Positions 33,871 through 42,409 of a stretch of 64,000 nt of DNA are shown here, in pieces. A program made the position numbers and the translations under genes. The DNA is from Isoptericola sp. AK164 (GTDB lineage: Bacteria > Actinomycetota > Actinomycetes > Actinomycetales > Cellulomonadaceae): positions 620,001-684,000 of the forward strand of contig NZ_CP119106.1 of NCBI RefSeq assembly GCF_029643425.1, given 5' to 3'. Every line of letters begins with the position of its first letter. The first letter of the stretch is position 1. The notes beneath the pieces are model-generated. The model saw nothing but the letters and a program-made list of their open reading frames with translations, was not told where the DNA came from and did not search any database.

Positions 33871-34533
33871 ATGGCCGACCGCAAGCCGGGGTACATGACC
33901 CCGGGATTCCGGACACCGGGGGAGAAGGTGCACCAGAAGAGCTCACGTGCGGCGCAGGTGCGCCGCCGCCGCGTCGTCCTGGCCGTCGTGCTCCTCGTCG
34001 TGGCAGTCGTCGCCGTCGTCACCGCGTTCTTCTGGCCCGGGTTCGCCCGGCAGGAGGCCGAGCCCCTCCCGGAGGTCACCGTCACCGCGGCCCCGCCGAC
34101 GCCCACGGCCGAGGCGAGCCCGCTGCCCGAGGACGCCACCGACTTCCTGTCCGCGATGCCGGACTCCGCGCTGCAGCTCGTGCGTCTCGACACCGCCGAG
34201 GGCGGGTGGATCGAGGAGGTCGACGCCGTCGAGGCGTGGGAGATCGTGTACGCCGACGGGTCCGAGGGCGGTGAGCAGGTCGACCTCGTCACCGGTCAGT
34301 GGCCCGACGGGGACGCGGCCGCCGAGGTCTACACCTCCTTGCTGCAGGCCGCCGGCGAGCCGGTCGCCGAGGGGGACGTGACGGTCGGCGGCGAGGCGGT
34401 CGGCGACTACGCCGTCACCCCCGGGTCGGCGGCGGGCGAGTCCGTGGTCACCTGGCGCAACGACACGGCCGTCTTCCAGGCCACCGGCCCCGACCAGCTC
34501 GTCCAGGACTTCTACGAGACCTTCCCGATGTGA
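33871..34533 (+). CDS. Membrane-anchored protein of unknown function
   Basis: 220 residues. A short basic cytoplasmic N-terminus with the motif GYMTPGFRTPGEKVHQKSS is followed by one transmembrane helix (VVLAVVLLVVAVVAVVTAFFW, ~36-56), a Pro/Thr linker and an extracytoplasmic alpha/beta domain (~residues 85-220). I do not recognise the family. The start ATG follows AGGAGGACGTCG. It ends 11 bases before proC and is probably cotranscribed with it, though no functional link is evident. Confidence 0.7.
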   Translation: MADRKPGYMTPGFRTPGEKVHQKSSRAAQVRRRRVVLAVVLLVVAVVAVVTAFFWPGFARQEAEPLPEVTVTAAPPTPTAEASPLPEDATDFLSAMPDSALQLVRLDTAEGGWIEEVDAVEAWEIVYADGSEGGEQVDLVTGQWPDGDAAAEVYTSLLQAAGEPVAEGDVTVGGEAVGDYAVTPGSAAGESVVTWRNDTAVFQATGPDQLVQDFYETFPM

Positions 34534-34544
34534 GGAGACCGCAC

Positions 34545-35372
34545 GTGAGTACGCAGATCGCCGGGACGAGGGTCGCCGTCGTGGGGACCGGGACGATGGC
34601 GGAGGCCGTCCTGGCCGGTGCCCTGGCCTCGGGACTCGAGCCGGCCGACGTCGTGGCCACCGCGCGGCGCGAGGCCCGCGGGGCCGAGCTGGCCCGGACC
34701 TACGGCGTGGCCACCACGACGGACAACGCCGCCGCCGTGGCCGACGCACGGGTCGTCCTCGTCGGGGTCAAGCCCAAGGACGTCGCCGCGGTGCTCGACG
34801 AGATCGGTCCGGCCCTGCCCGCGGACGCCGTGGTCGTCAGCGTCGCCGTCGGCCTGCCGCTGTCCCTGTACGCCCGGCACCTGCCCGACGGCCAGCCCGT
34901 GGTGCGCACCATGCCCAACACGCCGGCGCAGGTCGGCGCCGGGGTCACCGCCGTCGTGCCCGGACCGACGACCGCCGAGCCCGACGTCGCCCTCGTCGAG
35001 GCCCTGCTGGCCGGGACCGGGCAGACCCTGCGCATCACCGAGAAGGAGATCGACGCGTTCGGCGCGCTCGCCGGGTCCGGCCCCGCCTACGTGTTCTACG
35101 TCGTGGACGCCATGGCCGAGGCCGGCGTGCTCATGGGCCTGACCCGCGAGGTGGCGCGCAGCCTGGCCGTGCAGACGGTGCTCGGCTCCGGGCGCCTCCT
35201 CGCCGAGACGGGGGAGCACCCGGCGATCCTGCGCGAGAAGGTCTCCTCGCCCGGCGGCACCACGATCCAGGCGCTCAAGCGGCTCGACGACGGCGGCGTC
35301 CGGGCGGCCTTCCTCACCGCCCTGGAGGCGGCACGGGACCGCTCGGCGGAGCTCGGTCGCGAGCTCGGCTGA
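34545..35372 (+). CDS. proC: Pyrroline-5-carboxylate reductase
   Basis: 275-residue ProC, reducing pyrroline-5-carboxylate to proline with NAD(P)H. N-terminal Rossmann motif VAVVGTGTMAEAVLAG, VGVKPKD, MPNTPAQVGAG and the C-terminal signature SGPAYVFYVVDAMAEAGVLMGL ... VSSPGGTTIQALKRLDDGG are all present. GTG start with TGAGGAGACC upstream, which overlaps the stop of the previous gene. Confidence 0.96.
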   Translation: MSTQIAGTRVAVVGTGTMAEAVLAGALASGLEPADVVATARREARGAELARTYGVATTTDNAAAVADARVVLVGVKPKDVAAVLDEIGPALPADAVVVSVAVGLPLSLYARHLPDGQPVVRTMPNTPAQVGAGVTAVVPGPTTAEPDVALVEALLAGTGQTLRITEKEIDAFGALAGSGPAYVFYVVDAMAEAGVLMGLTREVARSLAVQTVLGSGRLLAETGEHPAILREKVSSPGGTTIQALKRLDDGGVRAAFLTALEAARDRSAELGRELG

Positions 35373-35391
35373 GCCGGAGGGCCGCCGACCG

Positions 35392-36003
35392 ATGTCCGAC
35401 CAGCCGCGCCGCGGACGCCGTCCTGCCGGTCACAGCACCCGCAGGACGGTGCTGGAGGCCGCCCGGGCGGAGTTCGACGAGCGGGGCTACGAGGCCGTGT
35501 CCGTGCGCGGCGTGGCCCGGCGGGCCGGTGTCGACCCGGGCACCGTGCGGCACTGGTTCGCCGGCAAGACCGAGCTGCTCGCCGCCACGCTGGGCCTGAC
35601 CGACATCGACCCGTCGGCCATCACCCGGTCCGCCGCCGAGGGCCCGGTCGAGGACCTGGGCGAACGGCTCGTGCGGGCGGTCGTGCGGGCGTGGGACGCC
35701 GACGGCGGCGCGACGGTGCGCATGGTGGTCCCGGCGATCATGGCCGACCCGGGGCTGCGGACCCTGCTGCAGCGGTTCCTGGGCGCCGAGGTGCTCGGGC
35801 CGATCGTGCGGCGGCTGGACGTCTCGGACGCCGAGCTGCGCACCACGCTGGCCGGGTCGCAGGTGGCCGGGCTGATGATGCTGCGCTACGTGGTCGGCGT
35901 CGAACCGCTGGCGTCCCTGCCGGCCGACGAGCTCGCGCCGCTGGTGGGCCCGACGCTGCAGCGCTATCTCACCGGGGACCTGGACGCGACGACTGCTCGA
36001 TGA
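35392..36003 (+). CDS. TetR-family transcriptional regulator
   Basis: 203 residues. N-terminal TetR HTH (TVLEAARAEFDERGYEAVSVRGVARRAGVDPGTVRHWFAGKTEL) and a C-terminal ligand domain with the tetracyclin-repressor-like C-terminal form (VVPAIMADPGLRTLLQRFLG). Its 3' end overlaps the convergent ABC ATPase gene by 35 bp. A likely target is the palindrome just upstream of the ABC-2 permease (38742-38761), so it would control export of a drug or metabolite (inference). Confidence 0.88.
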   Translation: MSDQPRRGRRPAGHSTRRTVLEAARAEFDERGYEAVSVRGVARRAGVDPGTVRHWFAGKTELLAATLGLTDIDPSAITRSAAEGPVEDLGERLVRAVVRAWDADGGATVRMVVPAIMADPGLRTLLQRFLGAEVLGPIVRRLDVSDAELRTTLAGSQVAGLMMLRYVVGVEPLASLPADELAPLVGPTLQRYLTGDLDATTAR

Positions 36004-36844
36004 GCACCATCGCCTCCTCGAGGGTGGCCGGTTCCGCGGTGACCTCGGCGTCCACGCCCGCCGCGTCCAGCACGGCCCGCACGTCCCCGGGATCCGTGCC
36101 GGCCACGCGGCTGGTGCGGCCCGCGAGCACGACGGGCAGCTCGGCGTCGTCCAGCGCGGCGAAGGCCGCGGCCCAGTCCTCGGCGCGCACGACGGCGGTC
36201 CGCGAGGACGCCGTGATGTCGTCGACCGTGCCGCGGGCCACGCCGCGTCCCCGGGACATGATCACCAGGCGGTCGCACTGCTCGCCCTCCTGCATGTAGT
36301 GCGTCGTGACGAGCACACCGGTCCCTGCCTCGGCCTGGGCGTGGATCGTGTCCCACAGCCGCGCCCGGGCGAGCGGGTCGACGCCGGAGGTCGGCTCGTC
36401 GAGCACGAGCAGCCGCGGGGAGTGCAGCAGGGCGCAGTGGAAGGCGAGCTGGCGCTGGCGACCGAGGCCGATGCGCCCGACGGGTTCGTCGGCGACGGCC
36501 TGCAGGGCCGCGGGCAGCGCCGGGGCGTGGCGCACCGAGAAGGTGGCGGCCATGAACTCGACGTTCTGCCGCACGCTGAGCGACTGCGAGAGCCCGAGCC
36601 CCTGGGGCACGTAGCCGAGGGCGTGCCGGTCGGCGTCGGCCGGCGGGTCGCCGAGGACCTCGACGCGGCCCGCGTCGGCGGCCTCGAGCCCGAGCAGCAC
36701 GCGCAGGAGGGTGGTCTTGCCGGCGCCGTTGGACCCGAGCAGGCCGACGATCTCCCCGGGACGGACCTCCAGGGACATGTCCTCCACGGCGGCGAAGCGG
36801 CCGAAGCGCTTGGTGACGTCGTCGGCGCGGACGAGGACGGTCAT
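35969..36844 (-). CDS. ABC exporter ATPase with degenerate signature motif
   Basis: 291-residue ATP-binding subunit. Walker A GSNGAGKT (37-44), Q-loop Gln81 (GYVPQG), Walker B LLVLDE (145-150) with catalytic Glu, and H-loop His182 (VTTHYM) are intact. The signature sequence reads IGLGR (125-129) where LSGGQ is expected. The start overlaps the stop of the next ATPase gene upstream (ATGA). It forms an operon permease-ATPase-ATPase. Paired with the neighbouring ATPase, which keeps a good signature but has lost other residues, it would give one working and one dead ATP site. Confidence 0.9.
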   Translation of the reverse strand: MTVLVRADDVTKRFGRFAAVEDMSLEVRPGEIVGLLGSNGAGKTTLLRVLLGLEAADAGRVEVLGDPPADADRHALGYVPQGLGLSQSLSVRQNVEFMAATFSVRHAPALPAALQAVADEPVGRIGLGRQRQLAFHCALLHSPRLLVLDEPTSGVDPLARARLWDTIHAQAEAGTGVLVTTHYMQEGEQCDRLVIMSRGRGVARGTVDDITASSRTAVVRAEDWAAAFAALDDAELPVVLAGRTSRVAGTDPGDVRAVLDAAGVDAEVTAEPATLEEAMVLIEQSSRPGPR

Positions 36845-37653
36845 CGGGGCTCCTCGGATCGGGCGAGCGTCAGGGCGATGAGGGTGTCCTCGAGGTCCGG
36901 CACGACCGGTCGGCCCGGAGGCTCCTCGCCGTCGGGCGTCCAGCTGTGGAACGAGCGCCCGCGCCGCCAGGCACGGCGCCCACCGGGCGGGGCGTCGCCG
37001 ACCGAGACCGTCCCCGGCACGGTGCCGACGACGTCGTCGGGCCCGCCGGACGCGAGGACACGGCCCTCCTGCAGGGCCACGACCGTCGCGGCCCGCTCGG
37101 CCTCGTCGAGGTAGGTCGTGGTCATCAGGACGGAGGCCCCGTCCCGGGCCGCGGCCGTGACGAGCCGCCACAGCTCGACCCGGCTGACCGGGTCGACGCC
37201 GGTCGACGGCTCGTCCAGCAGCAACAGGTCGGGGGAGTGCAGCATCGCCAGGCAGAACCCGAGCTTCTGCCGCATCCCGCCGGACAGGTCCCGACCGAGA
37301 CGGTCGGGCACGTCGTCGATCCCGGCCGTCGCCAGCAGCGTGGCGGCGCGGGAGCGGAGCCGGTCGCCGGAGAGCCCGTAGGCGGAGCCGACGAACTCGA
37401 CGTTCTCGCTGACCGACAGGGTGGGCCAGACCCCGGACGTGGACGGTTCGTAGCCGATGCGCTCCGGGGGCGGGACGTCCACCGTGCCGCCGCTGGTGGC
37501 GACGCGGCCCAGCAGGGCACGCAGCAGCGTCGTCTTGCCGGCTCCGTCGCCGCCGACGACGGCGGTCACCTGGCCGGCGGGGAGGTCGACGCTCACGCCG
37601 GACAGCGCCGTCGTGCCGCCCAGCTCGACGGTGAGGTCGCGGGCGCCGGGCAT
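36841..37653 (-). CDS. ABC exporter ATPase with altered Q-loop and H-loop
   Basis: 270-residue ATP-binding subunit. Walker A GGDGAGKT (34-41), signature LSGGM (123-127) and Walker B LLLLDE (143-148) are canonical. The Q-loop position is Ser71 (GYEPST) instead of Gln, and the H-loop position is Thr180 (MTTTYL) instead of His. An Arg/Gly-rich C-terminal insert (around GGRRAWRRGRSFHSW) precedes the final helix. Both ends overlap neighbours by ATGA, so the three exporter genes are translationally coupled. Confidence 0.9.
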   Translation of the reverse strand: MPGARDLTVELGGTTALSGVSVDLPAGQVTAVVGGDGAGKTTLLRALLGRVATSGGTVDVPPPERIGYEPSTSGVWPTLSVSENVEFVGSAYGLSGDRLRSRAATLLATAGIDDVPDRLGRDLSGGMRQKLGFCLAMLHSPDLLLLDEPSTGVDPVSRVELWRLVTAAARDGASVLMTTTYLDEAERAATVVALQEGRVLASGGPDDVVGTVPGTVSVGDAPPGGRRAWRRGRSFHSWTPDGEEPPGRPVVPDLEDTLIALTLARSEEPR

Positions 37654-38714
37654 CAGCGGGCTCCCCGTGCCGGGGCGATGTCGCGGCGCAGGCGGATCAC
37701 CGCGACGCCGAAGACGAGGATCGCCATCCCGGTCAGGACGACGACGGGCAGCCACATCGACTCCCAGCCGGCGCCGCGCAGCATGACGCCCTGGGAGAGC
37801 TTGACGAACCACGTCAGCGGCAGCAGGTAGCCGATCCAGCGCACGCCCGCGGCCATGGCGTCCAGGGGGAAGATCATCCCGGACAGCAGGATCTGCGGCA
37901 GCATCGTCATCAGGGCGACCTGCACGGCCTGGCCGGTGGTCTGCGAGACCGTCGAGATGAGCACGCCGATGCCGAGGACGGCGAACAGGAAGATCGCCGC
38001 GCCGATGGCGAAGAGCAGCACCGAGCCGCGGAACGGGACCCCGAACAGCCAGACGCCGAGCAGGGTCACCAGGACCATGTCGAAGCAGGCGAGCAGGAAG
38101 TACGGCGAGATCTTGCCCGTCACGACCGACGTCGGGGACAGCGGCATCACCGCGAGCTGCTCGAGGGTGCCCGCCTCCCGTTCCCTGACGAGCCCGATGC
38201 TCGTGATGATCGTCCCGATGAAGGTCAGGATCAGGCCGATGATCGCCGGGACCATCACCCAGGAGGTCTCGAGGTCCGGGTTGTAGAGGATCTCGGACTC
38301 GACGCGGTCGCCGAGCTGGGCGACCAGGACCGACGCGCTCTGGGCGGCGAAGAGGTTGGAGCCGTCGACGAGGACGGTGGGGCGACCGCCGTCGGCGTCC
38401 GACGCGTCCCCGGTGAGGATCGCGAGGTCGACCTCGTCGTCGCGCAGCGCGTCGCGTGCCTGCTGCGCCCCGGCGTCCGGGTCGACGTCGACCAGGTCCA
38501 GCGTGGCGGGCGCGTCGGCGGGCACCTGCTGGGTGATCTGCTGCTCGGCCTGCTCGGCCAGGTCGCCCACGACGGCGACCCTCAGCTCGTCGACGGTGAA
38601 GTTCGCGGCGTACCCGAAGATCACCAGCATCAGCAGGGGCAGGGCGACGAGCATCGCGACGGTGCGCCGGTCGCGGCGCAGCTCGCGGAACTCCTTGACG
38701 ATCATCGCGCGCAC
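37653..38714 (-). CDS. ABC-2 type transporter permease
   Basis: 353-residue ABC-2 permease of the YhhJ/YbhR-like class: one N-terminal membrane helix (LVALPLLMLVIFGYAANFTV), a ~140-residue extracytoplasmic domain, then five C-terminal helices (MVPAIIGLILTFIGTIITSIG, LREREAGTLEQL-type loop, LPQILLSGMIFPLDAM). I prefer the GTG at 38714 because GGGAG lies six bases upstream; the ATG at 38741 lies directly against the operator palindrome. Only one permease gene is present, so a homodimer probably pairs with the ATPase heterodimer. Confidence 0.9.
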   Translation of the reverse strand: MRAMIVKEFRELRRDRRTVAMLVALPLLMLVIFGYAANFTVDELRVAVVGDLAEQAEQQITQQVPADAPATLDLVDVDPDAGAQQARDALRDDEVDLAILTGDASDADGGRPTVLVDGSNLFAAQSASVLVAQLGDRVESEILYNPDLETSWVMVPAIIGLILTFIGTIITSIGLVREREAGTLEQLAVMPLSPTSVVTGKISPYFLLACFDMVLVTLLGVWLFGVPFRGSVLLFAIGAAIFLFAVLGIGVLISTVSQTTGQAVQVALMTMLPQILLSGMIFPLDAMAAGVRWIGYLLPLTWFVKLSQGVMLRGAGWESMWLPVVVLTGMAILVFGVAVIRLRRDIAPARGAR

Positions 38715-38741
38715 GACGGGCTCCCTCGGTCCACGACCCAT

Positions 38742-38761
38742 AATTCCTCGGGTGAGGAATT
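38742..38761. promoter_or_regulatory. Palindromic operator upstream of the ABC exporter operon
   Basis: AATTCCTCGGGTGAGGAATT: perfect 8-bp arms with a 4-bp centre, AT-rich against the background, about 30-47 bp before the preferred start at 38714. A typical TetR-type site and probably the target of the convergent TetR regulator. Confidence 0.65.
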
Positions 38762-38773
38762 CTTGGCTCGACC

Positions 38774-38884
38774 CTACTCCACGATCGTGGCGCGGTCAGC
38801 CCCGTCGAGCACGACGAGCGGGCCCTCGTCCGGCGTCGGCGCCTCGAAGCCGTCGAGGTAGGCGACCGCACGGTCGGGCCGTGC
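38774..38884 (-). other. 36 coding-like codons in frame after the ktrA stop
   Basis: Past the TGA of the KtrA-like gene the same frame stays open for 36 codons to a TAG at 38774-38776, with nearly all third positions G or C and a protein-like sequence (AVAYLDGFEAPTPDEG, LVVLDGADRATIVE). It has no usable start codon of its own. It could be a C-terminal extension cut off by a nonsense change, a gene remnant, or chance. Confidence 0.4.
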
Positions 38885-39553
38885 TCACGGCCGCGCCGAG
38901 AACCGCTCCAGCAGGTCCGCGTGGCCGGAGCAGACCAGCAGGTCGTTGGCGCTGACCCGCGTCTCCGGGGTCGCGTAGGTGAACTCGATGCCCGGCGACT
39001 TCACGCCGATCACCGTGATGCCGTACTTCTTGCGGATGTCCGACTGGGCGAGGGTGAACCCCTGCATCTCGCGCGGCGGACGCATCTTGACGATCGTGAA
39101 CCCGTCCTCCACCTCGATGTAGTCGAGCATCTTGCCGCTGACCAGGTGCGCGACCCGCGAACCGGCGTCGGACTCGGGGTAGACCACGTGGTGGGCACCG
39201 ATCCGGGTCAGGATGCGACCGTGCTCGGCCGAGACCGCCTTCGCCCAGATCTGCGGCGTGCCCAGGTCGACGAGGTTGCCGGTGATGAGCACCGACGCCT
39301 CGAGCTCCGTGCCCACACCGACCACCGCGACGCCGAAGTCCTGCGCACCGAGCTGCTCGAGCGCCTCCGGGTTGGACGCGTCCGCCTGGACCAGCGGCAG
39401 GCGCCCCGACCACTGCGTGACGAGGCGGTCGTCGTTCTCGACGGCGAGGACGTCCTGGCCGAGCCGGTCCAGGGTCGTCGCCAACGACGAGCCGAAGCGG
39501 CCCAGCCCGATGACCAGCACGCCGGCGTCGCGGTCGTCCTTCTTCTCTGCCAC
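38885..39553 (-). CDS. Potassium uptake regulatory subunit (KtrA/TrkA, RCK domains)
   Basis: 222-residue KtrA-type gating protein. N-terminal RCK_N Rossmann motif VLVIGLGRFGSSLATTL with the acidic ribose-binding residue in VLAVEND, and a C-terminal RCK_C domain (GFTLAQSDIRKKYGITVIGVK). Forms an octameric ring on the KtrB channel and binds ATP/ADP. The c-di-AMP-binding RCK_C fold links it functionally to disA in this window (established for other Ktr systems, inferred here). GTG start with CCGGAGGAGAACC; it follows ktrB by 31 nt. Confidence 0.92.
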   Translation of the reverse strand: MAEKKDDRDAGVLVIGLGRFGSSLATTLDRLGQDVLAVENDDRLVTQWSGRLPLVQADASNPEALEQLGAQDFGVAVVGVGTELEASVLITGNLVDLGTPQIWAKAVSAEHGRILTRIGAHHVVYPESDAGSRVAHLVSGKMLDYIEVEDGFTIVKMRPPREMQGFTLAQSDIRKKYGITVIGVKSPGIEFTYATPETRVSANDLLVCSGHADLLERFSARP

Positions 39554-39584
39554 GGTTCTCCTCCGGTGTGGGGGGTCTCGGGCC

Positions 39585-41024
39585 TCACCCGATGATGGGG
39601 CGCTCCTCGGGGAAGCGTATGACGCGGCGCCGGTCGCGCAGCGCCAGCGCACCGAGCACCGAGATCGTGCCGACGCGGCCGAGGTACATCAGGGCGCTCA
39701 ACCAGTACTTCGCCCCGTCCGGCAGGTCACCGGTGATCCCCGTCGACAGTCCCACCGTCGCGAAGGCGGAGATGACCTCGAACAGGATCTGCGAGAGCGA
39801 GAAGTCGGTGAGCCGGACCAGCGCGATGCAGGACACCAGCACCATCGTGGCGCCGATGAACACCACCGCGATGGACAGGCGCAGGGTGTCCCGCGGGATG
39901 CGTCGGCCGAAGACGTCGACGTCCCGGTCGCCGCGCGCCTCGGCCACGATCGCCAGGAGCATGACGGCCAGGGTGGTGACCTTGATGCCGCCGGCCGTGG
40001 ACGCGGACCCGCCGCCGACGAACATCAGCGCGTCGGTGATGAGCCACGACTCCGCCCGCATCTCGCCCACGTCGAAGGTGCTGAAGCCGCCCGAGCGCGG
40101 CATCACCGCCGCCATGAGGGCCGAGAGGAACCTGGTGTGCAGGTCCTGACCGCCGAGCGTGGCCGGGTTCGCCCACTCCATCGCCCCGATCGTCACGAAC
40201 CCCGCGACCATGAGGGCGACGCTGGTCGTGATCGTCAGCTTGGTGTGCAGCGACAGGTGCCGCACGAACCGGCGTCCGTACCGGCGCGCCTGCAGGAGGT
40301 TCAGCATCACCGGGAACCCGAGGGCGCCGATGAACACCCCCAGGACGATCGGCACGATGACCAGCCAGTCCGACGCGTACGGCGCCAGGCCGTCCACGGT
40401 CGGGACGAAGCCGGCGTTGTTGAAGGCCGAGATGCCGTAGAACGTCGAGTGCCAGACGGCGAGCCCCAGGTGCTCGTCGAGGGCGATGAAGCGGGGGAGC
40501 AGGATCAGGGCGATCGCCAGCTCGATCGAGGTGGACACCACGATGATCAGCCGGATCAGGGAACCGACCTCACCGAGCCGCGTGGTACCGGTCTTGGTCT
40601 CCGAGGCGGTCAGCAGCTTCTGCGTCAGACCGATGCGCCGGGAGACCGCCAGCCCGAGCAGGGAGGCGAGCGTCATGACGCCCAGGCCCCCGACCTTGAT
40701 CCCGACGAGGATGACGGCGCGCCCGTACTCCGACCAGTACGTGGCGGTGTCCACCACCGTCAGGCCGGTGATGCAGACCGCGGACGTCGCGGTGAACAAC
40801 GCGTCCACGAACCGTGCCCCGGTGTCGGACGCGGTCGCCCACGGTGGCAGGAGCAGCAGCGTGAACAGCGTGATGACGGCGGCGAAGACGGTCATGGCCA
40901 GACGTGCCGGGTACTCCCGTGCCGTCCGGTCCACCCATTCGCGGACCGAGGTCGCGCGGTCCTGCACCGATCGTGCCACCGGCCGCGCCCTCCTCGTCCC
41001 GTCCACCAGTCTCGTCCACCGCAC
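39585..41024 (-). CDS. Potassium transporter KtrB/TrkH family
   Basis: 479-residue K+-translocating subunit with four pore loops: TATSAVCITGLTVVDT, GISAFNNAGF, MPRSGGFSTF and SAFATVGLSTG, each with the filter glycine. The basic N-terminal ~60 residues precede the first helix. The start is not certain: GTG at 41024, or a GTG about 45 bases further in, after AGGAGG. Transcribed with the KtrA gene; divergent from acuC. Confidence 0.92.
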   Translation of the reverse strand: MRWTRLVDGTRRARPVARSVQDRATSVREWVDRTAREYPARLAMTVFAAVITLFTLLLLPPWATASDTGARFVDALFTATSAVCITGLTVVDTATYWSEYGRAVILVGIKVGGLGVMTLASLLGLAVSRRIGLTQKLLTASETKTGTTRLGEVGSLIRLIIVVSTSIELAIALILLPRFIALDEHLGLAVWHSTFYGISAFNNAGFVPTVDGLAPYASDWLVIVPIVLGVFIGALGFPVMLNLLQARRYGRRFVRHLSLHTKLTITTSVALMVAGFVTIGAMEWANPATLGGQDLHTRFLSALMAAVMPRSGGFSTFDVGEMRAESWLITDALMFVGGGSASTAGGIKVTTLAVMLLAIVAEARGDRDVDVFGRRIPRDTLRLSIAVVFIGATMVLVSCIALVRLTDFSLSQILFEVISAFATVGLSTGITGDLPDGAKYWLSALMYLGRVGTISVLGALALRDRRRVIRFPEERPIIG

Positions 41025-41052
41025 TCGCCGCCCAGCCTGCCACGGCTTGGGC

Positions 41053-41058
41053 TACCGT
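41053..41058 (+). promoter_or_regulatory. -10 box TACCGT, leaderless promoter of acuC
   Basis: TACCGT, six bases, then ATG at 41065. Confidence 0.5.
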
Positions 41059-41064
41059 GGCGGG

Positions 41065-42240
41065 ATGTCGGTCGCCCAGTTGCTGTGGAGTCCCGAGCTG
41101 CTGCGCTACGACTTCGGCCCCGGTCATCCCATGGCACCGGCGCGGCTCGACCTGACGATGCGCCTCGTGGAGGCCCTCGGGCTGCTCGACGCGCCCGGTC
41201 TCGAGGTCGTCGACCCGGTCTGCGCGCCCGACGAGGTCGTCGAGACGGTGCACGACGCCGAGTACGTCGCCGCCGTGCGGCGGGCGGCCGAGACGGGGGA
41301 GCCGGACGTCGCCCGCGGGCTCGGGACCGAGGACGACCCCGTGTTCCCGGCCATGCACGAGGCCGCTGCCCGTCTCGTCGGCGCCTCCGTCGCCGCCGCG
41401 GACGCCGTGTGGGAGGGCCGCGCCCAGCACGCGCTGAACATCGCGGGCGGCATGCACCACGCCCAGCGAGGTGCGGCGTCGGGGTTCTGCGTCTACAACG
41501 ACGCCGCGGCCGCCGTGCAGCGCCTCCTCGACCGGGGCGCCGAGCGTGTCGCGTACGTCGACCTCGACGCCCACCACGGCGACGGCGTCGAGGCCATCTT
41601 CTGGGACGAACCGCGGGTGCTGACCTTCTCGATCCACCAGGACGGCCACACGCTCTTCCCGGGCACCGGGAACCCGGCCGACACGGGCGCCGGTCTGCAC
41701 CACTGCACCGCGGTCAACGTGGCGGTCCCGCCGCGGACCGACTCCGCGCGCTGGCTGCGCGCCGTCGACGCGGTGCTGCCGACGGTCCTGCGCGAGTTCG
41801 CCCCCGACGCCATCGTGTCCCAGCACGGCGCCGACGCCCACGGCAACGACCCGCTCACCGACCTGTCGGTGGGGGTCCACGCCCAGAAGACGGCGGCGCA
41901 CTGGGTGCACGACCTGGCGCACGAGCTCTGCGACGGCCGGTGGGTCGCCCTGGGCGGCGGGGGCTACGCCGTCGTCGACGTCGTCCCCCTCGTCTGGGCC
42001 GCCCTCGTGGCCGAGGCGGCGCACGCGCCGCTCACGACGGGGATGCCGGTGCCGACGGCGTGGCGCGAGGCGGCCGAGGAGATGTCGGGGCTGCGGGCGG
42101 CCTCGATGCTGGGCCGGGGCGAGGTCTCCTGGCAGCCCTGGTCGCAGGGGTACGACCCCTCGGACCCGATCGACCGGGCCGTCCTGGCCACCCGACGGCA
42201 CGTCTTCCCCGAGTTCGGGCTGGACCCGTACCTGGACTGA
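41065..42240 (+). CDS. acuC: AcuC-type deacetylase (class I histone deacetylase family)
   Basis: 391-residue arginase/deacetylase-fold enzyme. The active-site His pair is in AGGMHHAQ, zinc ligands in YVDLDAHHGDG and HGADAHGNDP, and the GGGGYAV loop with a Tyr is present. In Bacillus AcuC deacetylates acetyl-CoA synthetase; no acuA or acuB is seen here, so the target is inferred only. Leaderless start at 41065. Confidence 0.9.
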   Translation: MSVAQLLWSPELLRYDFGPGHPMAPARLDLTMRLVEALGLLDAPGLEVVDPVCAPDEVVETVHDAEYVAAVRRAAETGEPDVARGLGTEDDPVFPAMHEAAARLVGASVAAADAVWEGRAQHALNIAGGMHHAQRGAASGFCVYNDAAAAVQRLLDRGAERVAYVDLDAHHGDGVEAIFWDEPRVLTFSIHQDGHTLFPGTGNPADTGAGLHHCTAVNVAVPPRTDSARWLRAVDAVLPTVLREFAPDAIVSQHGADAHGNDPLTDLSVGVHAQKTAAHWVHDLAHELCDGRWVALGGGGYAVVDVVPLVWAALVAEAAHAPLTTGMPVPTAWREAAEEMSGLRAASMLGRGEVSWQPWSQGYDPSDPIDRAVLATRRHVFPEFGLDPYLD

Positions 42241-42333
42241 CGCGGCCGGCGCCCGCGGGGTGACCGGGAGCACGCCGTCGGCGGGCCGGGGCACCGGCGG
42301 CGATCGGGTATCCTGATCGACGGACTTTTCTCG

Positions 42334-42375
42334 CGTTGGTCGGCTCACCCGGGCTCACGGGCGCCGGGACCAACG
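42334..42375 (+). promoter_or_regulatory. Structured leader of the bS22 gene
   Basis: CGTTGGTC (42334-42341) and GACCAACG (42368-42375) form a perfect 8-bp stem in the leader, with GC-rich inner pairing. A TATCCT -10 box at 42309-42314 would start transcription ~17 nt upstream. Possible translational autocontrol by the ribosomal peptide (inference). Confidence 0.45.
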
Positions 42376-42409
42376 TCGTCCGACCACCGATCAGCATTGT
42401 GAGGACCTC

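Noticed and set aside
38855-38870. CGAGGTAGGCGAC, a match to the array core (also CGAGGTAGG at about 37106)
   Set aside because: Single copies inside coding-like frames (encoding Ala-Tyr-Leu-Asp or Tyr-Leu-Asp-Glu) without neighbours at 20 bp; expected from codon usage.
41065-42240. Acetoin utilisation pathway
   Set aside because: Only the AcuC-like deacetylase is present; no acuA, acuB or acetoin dehydrogenase genes nearby.
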